Position numbers and translations under genes: made by a program | Assembly: GCF_007558865.1 (NCBI RefSeq) | Contig: NZ_VLPK01000008.1 | Coordinates: forward strand, 1-64,000 | Reading direction: 5' to 3' | Source of the DNA: Mucilaginibacter corticis | GTDB taxonomy: Bacteria; Bacteroidota; Bacteroidia; Sphingobacteriales; Sphingobacteriaceae | Length of the DNA: 64,000 nt | Notes under the pieces: model-generated | The model's input: the letters and a program-made list of their open reading frames with translations, nothing else | Told to the model about the DNA's origin: nothing | The model's database searches: none | Part shown: positions 41,712 to 51,414 of the stretch, in pieces | How positions within the stretch are numbered: position 1 is the stretch's first letter | Layout of the letters: each line of letters opens with the position of its first letter

Positions 41712-42119
41712 ATGATCGATACATCAATTTACATGCCATTATACGCCAACCCGGTTGCGCTGCTAAACAGCTCCAGGAACGGCCTGGCCGCTAATGCCGC
41801 GATTGATTTTCTTAACCTGTCAGGATTTACCCATTCTGAGTTTCAAACCACGTTTAAAACTACGGTCAAGACCATCCAGAATTATGCGTCGCAAAAATTG
41901 AAGCTGGATTCGGTATTAAGTGAAAAACTGTTAAAAGCATTTGCTTTATTTGAAAAAGGGGCGGCTGTATTCGGTTCACCCGAAGCCTTCCATGACTGGC
42001 TAAACAGGCCGGCATATGGTTTGGGCGGACAATTACCCTATGAGTTGATGGATACCATTACCGGCATTATGCTGATTGAAGAAGAACTGATCCGCCTGGA
42101 ATACGGAGACCTGGCCTGA
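41712..42119 (+). CDS. MbcA/ParS/Xre-type antitoxin (DUF2384)
   Basis: 135 aa from ATG 41712. Since the -7 element lies only 3 bp upstream, translation may instead begin at ATG 41733 (MPLYANPVALL). The N-terminal part has an Xre-like helical region (SEFQTTFKTTVKTIQNYASQ). The C-terminal toxin-binding domain reads ALFEKGAAVFGSPEAFHDWL then PYELMDTITG, diagnostic for DUF2384. It neutralises the RES toxin encoded 2 bp downstream and probably represses the operon through the repeats at 41667-41701. Confidence 0.93.
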   Translation: MIDTSIYMPLYANPVALLNSSRNGLAANAAIDFLNLSGFTHSEFQTTFKTTVKTIQNYASQKLKLDSVLSEKLLKAFALFEKGAAVFGSPEAFHDWLNRPAYGLGGQLPYELMDTITGIMLIEEELIRLEYGDLA

Positions 42120-42121
42120 TC

Positions 42122-42571
42122 ATGATCGTCAGCCGCATTGCTTTACGAAAATACGCGAACGACCTGCAGGCTTCCGGCAGGGCCGCCCGCTGGAACCCCA
42201 ATGACCTCTACATGCTCTATACTGCCGCTTCGCGTTCACAAGCCTGCCTTGAAAATGTAGTTCACCGCGACAGGGTAGGACTTACACAGTTATTCAACGT
42301 GATGACCATTGACATTCCCGACAACCTGGTCACCCATCAAATAACTTTAAAACATCTGCCGGCTGACTGGAAACAATTCATCAATATGCCGCTGACACAG
42401 CAAATGGGAGCGGACTGGATCAGGTCAAATCGCTCTGCTGTCTTAAAAGTCCCCTCATCCATTATCGACGGCGAAGTAAACTACCTGCTCAACCCGGCGC
42501 ACCCCGACTATAAAAAAATTCGCCTGGTCAGTTCAGAACCCTTTACCTTTGACCAAAGAATTAAGGCTTAA
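42122..42571 (+). CDS. RES-domain toxin (NAD+-degrading)
   Basis: 149 aa. The RES fold is visible in RIALRKYANDLQASGRAARW, then MLYTAASRSQACLENVVHRD (the Tyr and Glu of the active site), and a later WIRSNRSAVLKVPSSI. RES toxins deplete cellular NAD+ and halt growth unless bound by the Xre antitoxin. Length is typical. It is directly behind the antitoxin gene. The next gene converges, so the operon is just these two genes. Confidence 0.93.
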   Translation: MIVSRIALRKYANDLQASGRAARWNPNDLYMLYTAASRSQACLENVVHRDRVGLTQLFNVMTIDIPDNLVTHQITLKHLPADWKQFINMPLTQQMGADWIRSNRSAVLKVPSSIIDGEVNYLLNPAHPDYKKIRLVSSEPFTFDQRIKA

Positions 42572-42613
42572 TGGGCGCAAAAATCAGGAAGGCTAATTCC
42601 AGTGCCACAGCCT

Positions 42614-43441
42614 TTAATAGTGTTTGTTCAATTTATATTCGAAATAAGTAACTTTCTTCCGGATGGCATCTACCCATACATAACCGCCGTTCATGCCTAC
42701 GTAAATATGCTTAAGGTCCTTGATCGCCACTGAGTTGGGTGAGAAAAAGCCCCAGGTCAATTTATCCAGGAGGAGTTGCTTTTGCCATTTCCGAGTGCGG
42801 TACAAACCTCTAAACGTGGCGATATATAATTCGTCCCCGTAGTTGCTGAACGCCATCGGCCCGTCTTCCAATTTCTGGACCTCCCTGGTGATCACCGAAT
42901 CGCCTTTTACCCCGACATAATTTACCGCACCATAGCTATATTCCATAAACACCAGGCCCTCCATCATGAACAGACTGTCCCTGAATTTAAAGAGCCGCTG
43001 CACGTTCCCTCCTTTTAAAAGGAACGTTCCACGGAGTAGTTCGTCATATTCATGGGTATTTGCCGAAATGGCACCCCGAAGCGGGCTGAATGGCGGTTCC
43101 ATCGGCTGGGATTTGCCGTTCACATATACTTGTCTGATCGTCGTATCATTAGGCTTGAAAAAAAGCCCTCCGCCAAATTCACCCAGGTGGATCGCGATGA
43201 GCTTACCTTCCGGTACCCGATATTCACGGATCGTCGAGTCCCTCGTTTGATTGATCCTTAACCGCCCATGCAACATGGACACCGCAAAAGCGTAACGCGA
43301 CGCGTTGAGGGCGTAAAACAATTTGCTGCTCAGGGCAGGAGCGGGAACCTGTTTAAAATCACTGACAGCATAACGCTGCGCATAGCCATTCGACCACAAG
43401 CACGCGCATAAAAGGAAAAGCAGGTAAGTAATTGGCTTCAT
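42614..43441 (-). CDS. exported protein of unknown function, 275 aa
   Basis: Start taken at ATG 43441 (MKPITYLLFLLCACLWSNGY then AQ), which gives a proper signal peptide; an in-frame extension upstream adds an unlikely second hydrophobic stretch. The mature protein is rich in short beta-like repeats with glycine turns (GEFGGGLFFKPND, GDELYIATFRGLY, LKHIYVGMNGGYVWVDA), suggesting a beta-propeller-like fold. No family recognised. It converges with the RES toxin gene. Confidence 0.75.
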   Translation of the reverse strand: MKPITYLLFLLCACLWSNGYAQRYAVSDFKQVPAPALSSKLFYALNASRYAFAVSMLHGRLRINQTRDSTIREYRVPEGKLIAIHLGEFGGGLFFKPNDTTIRQVYVNGKSQPMEPPFSPLRGAISANTHEYDELLRGTFLLKGGNVQRLFKFRDSLFMMEGLVFMEYSYGAVNYVGVKGDSVITREVQKLEDGPMAFSNYGDELYIATFRGLYRTRKWQKQLLLDKLTWGFFSPNSVAIKDLKHIYVGMNGGYVWVDAIRKKVTYFEYKLNKHY

Positions 43442-43484
43442 ACTTGCTGTTAAAGATAAAAGGAAAATTAAAATAAACCCGGTT

Positions 43485-43619
43485 ATGAAAAAAGATAAGG
43501 AAAGCGAAGATTTAGAAGCCAAAAAAAATGCGGAAGAAGAAGCCCTGGAAGGTCCTGCACCGGCTGAGGATGAAACTGAAGTAAATCCGGAAGACGCTAA
43601 AATAAGCAGGAGCGAGTAA
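43485..43619 (+). CDS. small acidic protein, 44 aa
   Basis: ATG 43485: MKKDKESEDLEAKKNAEEEA, ending AKISRSE. It is almost entirely charged (Glu, Lys, Asp) and likely disordered. The stop is 1 bp before the ATG of the SDR gene at 43621, so the two are probably coupled. Similar tiny charged proteins are seen in related genomes. Function is unknown. Confidence 0.5.
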   Translation: MKKDKESEDLEAKKNAEEEALEGPAPAEDETEVNPEDAKISRSE

Positions 43620-43620
43620 A

Positions 43621-45090
43621 ATGAAAATATTGCTGACCGGCTCGACCGGCTACATCGGAAAAAGGATCCTGCCCGCGCTTTTGGAAAAAGGGCACGAAGT
43701 CGTTTGTATGGTGCGTGACAAGGACAGGCTGGATATTAAAAAATACAAAGCCGGGCAAGTAAGCGTCGTAGAGGCCGATCTAATGAAACCCCCTACGCTG
43801 AAAAAACTGCCCAAAGATATCGATGCTGCCTATTACCTGGTGCACTCCATGAACATGAGCGGCGGCGATTTCAGCAAGGAAGAAAAACGTTCCGCCGTCC
43901 ATTTTGTGGAATTCATGGATTCGACCGATGCGCAGCAGATCATCTACCTGGGCGGGATCGTCAATGAAAAACAGCTCAGCAAGCATTTGGAAAGCAGGAA
44001 GGCAGTAGAGGAGGAGCTGCGGAAAAGCAAGGTGCCCGTTACCGCTTTAAGGGCGGGGATCATCGTCGGCTCCGGCAGCGCATCATTTGAGATCATCCGT
44101 GACCTCGTGGAAAAACTGCCCGTCATGGTTGCGCCTCGCTGGCTGAAAACCAAATGCCAGCCCATCGCCATCCGTAACGTGGTACAATTGCTCACCGGCG
44201 TGCTTCATAAAAAGTACACCTATAACCAGCATTTTGATATCTATGGCCCCGATACGCTCACCTATAAGCAAATGCTCCTGCAATTCGCGCAGGTGCGGAA
44301 ACTCAAACGCAGGGTTTATGTCGTTCCCCTGTTCACGCCGCGCTTATCCTCTTACTGGTTGTATTTTGTGACCTCGACTTCCTATCCGCTGGCGAAAAAC
44401 CTCGTGGACAGTATGAAGGTGGACGTCATTGCGGGAAAAAATGAGCTCTCCGGACGGTTGCAAGTCGAGCTGATCCCTTATAAGGAAGCGATCAAAATGG
44501 CCTTCGAAAAGATCGAACAGAACATGGTGCTCTCCAGTTGGAACGACGCCGGCGACAACAGCATCTTCGCCAAGGGCCTGGCGACCCATATCGAGATCCC
44601 TAAATTCGGCGTCTTTAAGAACCGGCAAACCCGGGAAACGAAGGATCCCAAAAAGGCGCTTGACCGCATCTTCGCCATCGGCGGCCGCAACGGCTGGTAC
44701 TATGCCAACTGGCTCTGGGGATTCCGTGGTTTCCTGGACCGTCTGTTTGGCGGGGTAGGTTTAAGGCGCGGACGTAAGAACGCTGCTGAAGTTGCGCCCG
44801 GGGATGCCCTCGACTTCTGGCGCGTCATCTATGCCGGCAAAGAAGACAAACGGCTCCTGTTATATGCGGAAATGAAGCTCCCCGGAGAAGCCTGGCTTGA
44901 ATTTAAGATCGACCAGAAAAACTGCGTTGAGCAAACCGCGACCTTCCGCCCGCTGGGCATCGGCGGCCGCCTATACTGGTACGCCATGCTGCCCTTCCAC
45001 CATTTTATCTTTCGCGGCATGCTCAAAAAGATCGCCGATCCGGGGCAAAATCCTGAAACTAAAAACATCTTGAAACCCACCCCATTATAA
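43621..45090 (+). CDS. SDR-family NAD(P)-binding protein fused to DUF2867
   Basis: 489 aa. Residues 1-300 form an atypical SDR (NmrA/YbjT-like) with TGSTGYIGKRI at 6-16 and AYYLVHSMNMSGGDF. Residues 320-480 form the DUF2867 domain (DFWRVIYAGKEDKRLLLYAE, EAWLEFKI, FRPLGIGGRLYWYAMLPFHH). This fusion is a known conserved architecture and probably binds NAD(P) and a lipophilic ligand, but the reaction is not established. It is preceded by the 44-aa gene and followed within 4 bp by a 47-codon frame. Confidence 0.9.
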   Translation: MKILLTGSTGYIGKRILPALLEKGHEVVCMVRDKDRLDIKKYKAGQVSVVEADLMKPPTLKKLPKDIDAAYYLVHSMNMSGGDFSKEEKRSAVHFVEFMDSTDAQQIIYLGGIVNEKQLSKHLESRKAVEEELRKSKVPVTALRAGIIVGSGSASFEIIRDLVEKLPVMVAPRWLKTKCQPIAIRNVVQLLTGVLHKKYTYNQHFDIYGPDTLTYKQMLLQFAQVRKLKRRVYVVPLFTPRLSSYWLYFVTSTSYPLAKNLVDSMKVDVIAGKNELSGRLQVELIPYKEAIKMAFEKIEQNMVLSSWNDAGDNSIFAKGLATHIEIPKFGVFKNRQTRETKDPKKALDRIFAIGGRNGWYYANWLWGFRGFLDRLFGGVGLRRGRKNAAEVAPGDALDFWRVIYAGKEDKRLLLYAEMKLPGEAWLEFKIDQKNCVEQTATFRPLGIGGRLYWYAMLPFHHFIFRGMLKKIADPGQNPETKNILKPTPL

Positions 45091-45094
45091 AATC

Positions 45095-45238
45095 ATGAAC
45101 AAAATCTCCAACAGACTTTTGCTATTCACCTGCCCGCCGGCGGTTGCGGCAATCACACCCATACAAGACAAGTTTCCAAAAGATATCGCAGGCACCATGC
45201 AGATCCAGGGCATTTACCTGGATACTCAGACTACTTAA
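45095..45238 (+). CDS. short open frame of 47 aa, possibly a truncated gene
   Basis: ATG 45095, 4 bp after the SDR stop: MNKISNRLLLFTCPPAVAAI, then FPKDIAGTMQIQGIY, ending DTQTT. It could be a signal-like N-terminus of a larger protein whose remainder is lost. The frame ends inside the 3' end of the convergent delta-60 gene (8-bp overlap). No family is recognised; evidence is the tight spacing only. Confidence 0.35.
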   Translation: MNKISNRLLLFTCPPAVAAITPIQDKFPKDIAGTMQIQGIYLDTQTT

Positions 45239-46454
45239 CTGTAACCCGGACAACAGGGTACAAATTGATATCACCAGCCAATATATACTTATCACCTTGC
45301 TGAAAAATCCGGACAACTGTACTGCCTAAATAGCCCAAATCAAATTTGTCATCATGCGTTCCGTCACTCTGGTAAAGTGAAAGATAGGACGGACCCGATC
45401 TGTTAAGGTCCTCATAACCACCCGCTAAAATACGGCCATCAGCCAAAATGCCCATTGTCCACAAGTTTCCCGTGGTTGCAGACGTTTTGAATGATTGGTC
45501 AAGCGAGCCATCGGCATTAAAACGGGCTACCCGGCTATAATTATGAAAGCCATCCCTGACGCCGGGATCGGTGATACTTATAAAATCACCGCCGACCACC
45601 ACCTTATTGTCGGGCTGCACAACGATCGCGTTAATGCTCCCTCCGGTACCGGGTAAGCGCCCGTCTATGGATTGTTTCATCTCAAACGTTGGATCTATAC
45701 TGCCATCCGCATTTATACGTGTTAAACTATGCCTGGTAATGGATCCGCTGCCCGCAATTAATCCACCCGCAACATACATTTTACCGTCGTTCAGGACCTG
45801 TACAGCGCTCACGCCGCTTGAACCGGTCATATTCAACCTGAAGTCTGTGTAAAGCAAGCCATTGGCCGTGATTTCGATCAGATCATCATAAGCTGTACCG
45901 TTGGTGATCACCGTATTAAATATGCCCGCGATCAACAACCGGTCGGTGCCTAAAACTGTGATACGATTGATATATGGCAGAGATTGACCCATATTATTGA
46001 AATTGGGCGAGGTAAAGGTGTTATCGAGCGCTCCGGTAGCCGTAAGACGTATCAGGTATTTTTTTACACCCTTAACGGTAAAATCCCCGGCTGCCAGTAT
46101 CTTGCCGTCGGACAGGATAGCCATCGCGGAAAAATTGTTGATGAGCCATGTCTTATCCACATCTATATTGAAACTGTTATCCAGGCTACCGTCCGTATTC
46201 AGACGATATATACCGTCTTTAGCGTTAAGCGTCCCCCCAAATACGACTTTGCCATCCGCTTGAATTGCGGCAACCTCCGCTCCCCCTTCGGGGCTGTTAT
46301 ATGTTTTGTCAATGACTGGATTTGATACGGTGGTACCGGAACCATTGTTATTCGAATTATTATTTGTGTTGTTGTTTGGACTTGGACCGCCACTTTTGCT
46401 GCAGGATCCCAACAATGCCGCTGTTGTTAATAAGATCAGGATAGTTTTTTTCAT
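45231..46454 (-). CDS. delta-60 repeat lipoprotein
   Basis: 407 aa. The signal ends with lipobox LLGSC (C18), then an Asn/Ser-rich linker (about 20-45). The rest contains about six to seven repeats of the delta-60 type, with signatures such as ALDNTFTSPNF, SLDNSFNID, SIDPTFEMKQ, SLDQSFKTS and IQADGKVVFGG, ILSDGKILAAGDF. These repeats form a beta-propeller. It is the third gene of a surface operon after the CsgG-like protein (16 bp upstream) and may be a substrate or companion of that export pore. Confidence 0.88.
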   Translation of the reverse strand: MKKTILILLTTAALLGSCSKSGGPSPNNNTNNNSNNNGSGTTVSNPVIDKTYNSPEGGAEVAAIQADGKVVFGGTLNAKDGIYRLNTDGSLDNSFNIDVDKTWLINNFSAMAILSDGKILAAGDFTVKGVKKYLIRLTATGALDNTFTSPNFNNMGQSLPYINRITVLGTDRLLIAGIFNTVITNGTAYDDLIEITANGLLYTDFRLNMTGSSGVSAVQVLNDGKMYVAGGLIAGSGSITRHSLTRINADGSIDPTFEMKQSIDGRLPGTGGSINAIVVQPDNKVVVGGDFISITDPGVRDGFHNYSRVARFNADGSLDQSFKTSATTGNLWTMGILADGRILAGGYEDLNRSGPSYLSLYQSDGTHDDKFDLGYLGSTVVRIFQQGDKYILAGDINLYPVVRVTVK

Positions 46455-46469
46455 ATTGCAGGTAGAAAT

Positions 46470-47513
46470 TTATTTCGCTTTCATTTCAACTTTGCCGGAG
46501 TCGAACCCGGTTACTTCATACTTGACGCCTATTTTTTTGCTTATTTCGTCTAAGAAAGCATCGGCTGTGCCGCCATAGCTTACTGTGAAGCTACCAACGC
46601 CCGACGATAAAGCTTTCTCCATTGATTTATATCCGGGCATCGTTGAGATCATTCCTGCCAGACCGTTAAATGAAGCATAATTAGCATTTGTAAGTGATAT
46701 CTCAATTTCGTTTACACCCCCGTTATGACTGGTGTTGCCCGGGATATTATCTGAGGTGATATTTAATGAATCGCGCACATGAGCCATATATTCCACGGCA
46801 TGGATCACCCCGTCTTCCAAAACCGCCGCGATAGCCGGGTCGCTGTTATCGGTTGACACCAGGCCCAACACCGAAACGCTGTTACCCGTTTTCGACTGTA
46901 CCCGGATCACTTTCGAAGTGATCACATCGCGCGTTTCCGGATTAACCAGTTTCAGGTTGAAGCCTATTTTTACCAGTTTTTTACTGGCGCCCACACCCAT
47001 TACATTTACCCCTTTGCCTTTAACACTATATTCAATGATCTCGCCGGTCGCCACGATTTGCGCGCCAAGTTGTTTACCCGCTTTTGGTGCCTTCTTGCTG
47101 CTCAAACTGGTTGTACCCGCATTGATTTCCTGGGTAAGGTCGTCGTTGTTCTTCAGGGTTTCCAACACCCTGAAGCAGCTTACGCCCTGTAATGCGTTCG
47201 TCAGCATAGCAGCCATGTTATCACCCAGGGTTGGTGGTATGGCATCAGCTTTGGGCGCATTACCACCGCCACCCGTAAGCATGGACAGGGCTTTAAGTGT
47301 ATTATTTGCATTAGCGGTTCGCTGCGCCGCTGCATCATTAACGCTGGTCGTGGTTACATTGAACCGGGTCACGCTGATGCGAGCCCTTTTTTCAAGCGGC
47401 ATCGCGGCACATTGCTGTTTCACTTCCTCGTAGGTGATCTTTTCGTCTTTTTGGGCGTATGCTGTCACCGTTACCAGGGTCAACAACAAAACCATCATAT
47501 TTCTGTTCATCAT
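46470..47513 (-). CDS. CsgG/HfaB-family protein (curli-type export lipoprotein or homologue)
   Basis: 347 aa with a signal peptide (MMNRNMMVLLLTLVTVTAYA). The central part (about 45-235) has the CsgG fold signature: RISVTRFNVTT, GDNMAAMLTNALQG, FRVLETLKN, LGAQIVATGEIIEYS and LVNPETRDVITSKVIRV. The cleavage site lacks a lipobox Cys, unlike E. coli CsgG. The C-terminal 100 residues are an extra domain. CsgG forms an outer-membrane pore for amyloid subunits; relatives in Bacteroidetes occur with secreted beta-rich proteins, as here. No CsgA/CsgB-like subunit was seen. Confidence 0.85.
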   Translation of the reverse strand: MMNRNMMVLLLTLVTVTAYAQKDEKITYEEVKQQCAAMPLEKRARISVTRFNVTTTSVNDAAAQRTANANNTLKALSMLTGGGGNAPKADAIPPTLGDNMAAMLTNALQGVSCFRVLETLKNNDDLTQEINAGTTSLSSKKAPKAGKQLGAQIVATGEIIEYSVKGKGVNVMGVGASKKLVKIGFNLKLVNPETRDVITSKVIRVQSKTGNSVSVLGLVSTDNSDPAIAAVLEDGVIHAVEYMAHVRDSLNITSDNIPGNTSHNGGVNEIEISLTNANYASFNGLAGMISTMPGYKSMEKALSSGVGSFTVSYGGTADAFLDEISKKIGVKYEVTGFDSGKVEMKAK

Positions 47514-47542
47514 GCTATTTGATTATTTTGGTTTTTACTTCT

Positions 47543-49309
47543 TTACTGAAAAGCTTGCTCATCAGCCAATGTGTTATTCTGATAAGTATTTGATTGAATA
47601 ACTATTCCAGCTAAACCTTTTTTATAAATAATACCGTATCCGCCGCTATTTGAAATCGTACAATGCGTTATGGAAGCGTTGGTGGCCGTTAAACCATATT
47701 CTATGTAAAGATTAACAGCACATTTCAAACCCAAGCCGCTGGGGAGTTTATTTGAACCCGCGCCATCGATTACACAATAATTCAAAGCAATCTCTGGGTC
47801 AGTGTTGAGTAGTGCCAGGCCTCGCCAAACACCGATACCAGGCTTATAGCCGCTGAACTTGATCGGATCTGATGCAGTTCCATTAGCAATCAGGGTTCCC
47901 GTTCCAAGTATAAATCCCGCATCAGTTAAAAATTGCATTTGTACGCCTGCATTAATCGTTAACTTTTGGTTCAGATTGATATAGTCATCAATTTGGTAGG
48001 TGGCATCCAACTTTTGCATAATCGTGTTTTTTGTAAGCCCATGATTAAGTCCATCAAGCTCGATGTATTTTTGACCGTTATTGACATAAGTACTTTTAGT
48101 ATCGAGTTTACCCAAGGCATCCATGGTGATCCGTAATGCGGAAAGCTGATTATTTGAAAAAGTATTACTTTCAAAATCCTTAAAAACGACTCTGCCATAA
48201 GAATAATTTTGATCATAATCCCAGAGACCATAGCCCGAATTATTTAAGAAGCTACAATTCTTTACCGTAAGTTGCGTACCCCCGTTGCTGACGGCATAAT
48301 TATCGGCAATTAATACCCCAGCCTTATTAGCGATGGCGCCCCCTGCATCTTTAATCGTAACATATTCCCAATCGTTGAGAAGATTACCGGAGGCTATTTG
48401 AACGCCGGTCCACGAGCCGGCAACTGCTGTTTTACCTTCCAGCACAATAGGTTTGTCTGCCGTTCCGATCATCTGCAATGCACCGGAACCGGTTACTGTA
48501 AATCCTGAAGCAGCCCCGTCGAATTGTATGGTAACCCCCGGCTCTATGATTAAAGTTTTAGTGATGGGTATATTGCATTTTACAATATAATCCACTCCGC
48601 CGCTTACATCTTTCCAATCCGCCGGTATCGCGCCGGTACAGTCAACAACAATCGGTTGTGGCTGGGCCAGGGTAGCAGTTACCTGGTATACCTGTGTGCT
48701 GCCATCTTCTGCTGTAACGGTGTAATTAACCGGTTTGCTGAAATCTGCGGCAGCGCCCGATGCCGGCGATACAGTCGCCTTCGCCGAAACCGTGATGGTC
48801 GGCGCCAAAGCGGTCAAAGGGGTGCCGTAGGGAAGTGTCGCGGTTATTTTTTTTGTAGTATCGTTAACAGACGCGGTAATCGCGGGGTTCAATGTGCTAA
48901 ATGAAAAACCCGTAATAGCTTTAGCAGGGCTCTTGCCCACGATCACAGTTATGGTAAAGGTCTGCGTGCTGCCATCCTCGGCGGTAACCGTATAAGTTAC
49001 CGGGCTGGTAAAATTCTGCGGCGTGCCTGATTTTGGCGAAACTGCCGCTTTGTCAGATGCGGAGATCGTAGGCGAAAGAGCAGTTACATCAGTACCGTAC
49101 GGAACGGTGATTTTAATAGAACTGCCATCGACAGTGCCATTGGTTACTGTCCCGTTTATGGTCACGCTGAAAGCTGAAATACCCTTCGCTGATGATTTTG
49201 AAGGAGCGGGGTTGTTATCCTGCTTTTTACCGCAGGATTGAACAATCACTAAAAAAAACAACACCGATAAGGTGCGAACAATCATGTTAAAGTGTTTCAT
49301 ATTAATCAA
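47543..49309 (-). CDS. surface lipoprotein with Ig-like repeats and a beta-helix
   Basis: 588 aa. Lipobox QSC (C26). Two DUF5018/Cry22-like Ig repeats follow (about 40-125 and 130-215), each ending YTVTAEDGSTQ. The C-terminal about 370 residues form a right-handed parallel beta-helix with periodic Asn/Gly turns (NNSGYGLWDYDQNYSYGR, SNTFSNNQLSALRI, ISNSGGYGIIYKKG). It is first in the operon with CsgG and delta-60 proteins (30 and 16 bp gaps). It probably sits on the cell surface and binds polysaccharide or acts in adhesion; function is inferred from fold only. Confidence 0.85.
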   Translation of the reverse strand: MINMKHFNMIVRTLSVLFFLVIVQSCGKKQDNNPAPSKSSAKGISAFSVTINGTVTNGTVDGSSIKITVPYGTDVTALSPTISASDKAAVSPKSGTPQNFTSPVTYTVTAEDGSTQTFTITVIVGKSPAKAITGFSFSTLNPAITASVNDTTKKITATLPYGTPLTALAPTITVSAKATVSPASGAAADFSKPVNYTVTAEDGSTQVYQVTATLAQPQPIVVDCTGAIPADWKDVSGGVDYIVKCNIPITKTLIIEPGVTIQFDGAASGFTVTGSGALQMIGTADKPIVLEGKTAVAGSWTGVQIASGNLLNDWEYVTIKDAGGAIANKAGVLIADNYAVSNGGTQLTVKNCSFLNNSGYGLWDYDQNYSYGRVVFKDFESNTFSNNQLSALRITMDALGKLDTKSTYVNNGQKYIELDGLNHGLTKNTIMQKLDATYQIDDYINLNQKLTINAGVQMQFLTDAGFILGTGTLIANGTASDPIKFSGYKPGIGVWRGLALLNTDPEIALNYCVIDGAGSNKLPSGLGLKCAVNLYIEYGLTATNASITHCTISNSGGYGIIYKKGLAGIVIQSNTYQNNTLADEQAFQ

Positions 49310-49406
49310 ATTGTGATAAGGTTTAGTATTACTGTTTTCTGAATATTTTTAAAGTATCGATGAATTAATTTCGTTGTTCAAATTTAGCGCTTGCCTGGCG
49401 GCACGC

Positions 49407-49428
49407 ATCTACCTGTTTACAGGTAGAT
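49407..49428. promoter_or_regulatory. inverted repeat between divergent surface operon and kinase/regulator
   Basis: ATCTACCTG (49407-49415) and CAGGTAGAT (49420-49428) around TTTA, midway between the divergent starts at 49309 and 49501. It may be an operator for the LuxR-type regulator encoded downstream, or a hairpin. Confidence 0.5.
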
Positions 49429-49500
49429 AACTGGAAATGAGGATAGATTAACGTAGTTTAGTCGTAATTATCAGGAATACCTTAGCCGAATGCACTAACA

Positions 49501-51414
49501 ATGGGATTACTAAAATCTATAAACATTTATTTATTGCTCTGTACAATGGCACTGGTTCCTGTTTGTGCGCGGGGACAATCAATAAAGGACACGCTCATGA
49601 TTAATGAGCCGGACGGGGAATATCCAATCAACCGCCATTTGCACATCTATGGAACGGACCGCCGCTTAAGTCCTGATTTTATAGCCGGCTCCTTAGCGCC
49701 CTCAGCTTTTACAACGCTATTCCCGGAAAAATCATTTAGTGCAAGGCTAAAAGTTTATAAGTATTATTGGCTGCAAGTGACCGTTAAAAATAATTTGCCC
49801 AAAGTGGATTTTTTTTACTTTCAGCTGAATAGCCAAACCCTGGATGTAGTAACTGCTTATCAGGAAAACCCAGGCGGTCATTTTACCACACTCGGAATTA
49901 CCGGTACAGATATCCCGTTCAAGTTAAGGGCATACCGGTATTGTGATCTGGTTTTCCCTGTTATGTTAAAACCAGGCGAGGTTATTCATTTATTATTAAG
50001 AATTGATAATAATGACCCTAATGACGGCGATGACATTCATTTTCTTCCGCAATTTAGTGCATCCAATATTTTCAAAGCAGAAGAAGAAAAGTTCTACATT
50101 GTTACAGGATTGATAACAGGAGTGATGTTAACGGTTTTCCTGTTAAATATATTTATAGGGTTTGCGCTAAAAGAGAAAATCCATCTTTATTATGGCTTAT
50201 ACATCCTGGTGGCGCTATATGAAATATACAGCATATCAGGTACCGACCTGCAATATATTTATCCGCAGCGTCCCGAATTTTCAGGATACCTGCAATATCT
50301 GTCGCCGTGCTTGCTGGCAATTTTAATGACGATGATTATGCAGTTCTTTTTAGATCAAAGAAAAACCAACAGCAAAATTAAGCGATATGCTGATATTGGC
50401 TTTTGGGCAATTATAGGCATGATGCTGGTCAACCTGTTTATCTTTTTTGCTTTTCCCGAAAACAGGTCATTAATAGGCGTTTACGAGATAGTATTAGCTG
50501 TTTTGCTGCTTTTTCAATGCCTGGTGTTTGTTGCCTCCGCCGTTGAAAAGATCCTTCAAGGGTTTAAACCTTCCTGGTTTTACCTGGCCGCGATCACTGT
50601 ATTCATCATCGGCCTAATTGAATTTATAGTAATGGTATTATTTGGCAGTAACCAGGAATTGGTTTTAAAACGATATCCGAATGATTTGCAAATAGGAATA
50701 GTTGTTGAGGCCATAGTGGTGTTTTTAGGGATCGCCTATCGGTATAATTTATATAAAAAAGAAAAAGAGCGGCTAATGATAGAACTGAGCATACAACAAA
50801 GGAACCTGATCGAAAAAATTGTTGAAGCAGAAGAAACTGAACGCAAACGAATAGCCGAAGACTTGCATGATGATGTTGGCGCAACACTCAGTATTTTATC
50901 CATGCATCTGAGTAATGTCCCGAAGGGAACGGGTGGTGAAAGTCACGAACAGCAGAGCTTAAATTTAAGTGTTAAAGCTTTTAATGATATTAGAGCCATA
51001 GCGCATAACCTGTTACCCAGGGATTTTACAGAAACAGGCTTGTTTTTGACCTTAGAAGCCCGCGTATATGAACTAAATACGACCGGACCCATCCGTTTTG
51101 TTTTAATTACCGAAGGCGATGAAAAAAAATTAAATGAGCTGTTTTCAATCACGATTTACCGCATTGTTAACGAGCTTTTAATTAATATCCGCAAGCATTC
51201 TATGGCGGCTGAAGCCGCGGTACAAGTTTTATTAACTGAAAATAATGTGCAAATAATGACAGAAGATGACGGCATCGGTTTTAAAAGTGACTCGGTTATG
51301 AGCGGTATAGGTTTAAAGAACATTAAGGGAAGAGTTGAACTTTTAAATGGCACGATCCATATTGATAGCAGTAAAAATGGTACCCAAACAATTATTCATA
51401 TACCTTTAACATAA
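49501..51414 (+). CDS. 7TM-DISM sensor histidine kinase
   Basis: 637 aa. A signal peptide precedes a periplasmic 7TMR-DISMED2-type sensor domain (about 30-190), a seven-helix membrane domain (about 198-415), a coiled coil (420-450) and a HisKA_3 core. H456 lies in ERKRIAEDLHDDVGATLS, the N box in IYRIVNELLINIRKHS and the G box in EDDGIGF. The DISM domain family binds carbohydrates or related ligands in the periplasm. It is coupled to the LuxR regulator (TAATG overlap) and divergent from the surface operon. Confidence 0.94.
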   Translation: MGLLKSINIYLLLCTMALVPVCARGQSIKDTLMINEPDGEYPINRHLHIYGTDRRLSPDFIAGSLAPSAFTTLFPEKSFSARLKVYKYYWLQVTVKNNLPKVDFFYFQLNSQTLDVVTAYQENPGGHFTTLGITGTDIPFKLRAYRYCDLVFPVMLKPGEVIHLLLRIDNNDPNDGDDIHFLPQFSASNIFKAEEEKFYIVTGLITGVMLTVFLLNIFIGFALKEKIHLYYGLYILVALYEIYSISGTDLQYIYPQRPEFSGYLQYLSPCLLAILMTMIMQFFLDQRKTNSKIKRYADIGFWAIIGMMLVNLFIFFAFPENRSLIGVYEIVLAVLLLFQCLVFVASAVEKILQGFKPSWFYLAAITVFIIGLIEFIVMVLFGSNQELVLKRYPNDLQIGIVVEAIVVFLGIAYRYNLYKKEKERLMIELSIQQRNLIEKIVEAEETERKRIAEDLHDDVGATLSILSMHLSNVPKGTGGESHEQQSLNLSVKAFNDIRAIAHNLLPRDFTETGLFLTLEARVYELNTTGPIRFVLITEGDEKKLNELFSITIYRIVNELLINIRKHSMAAEAAVQVLLTENNVQIMTEDDGIGFKSDSVMSGIGLKNIKGRVELLNGTIHIDSSKNGTQTIIHIPLT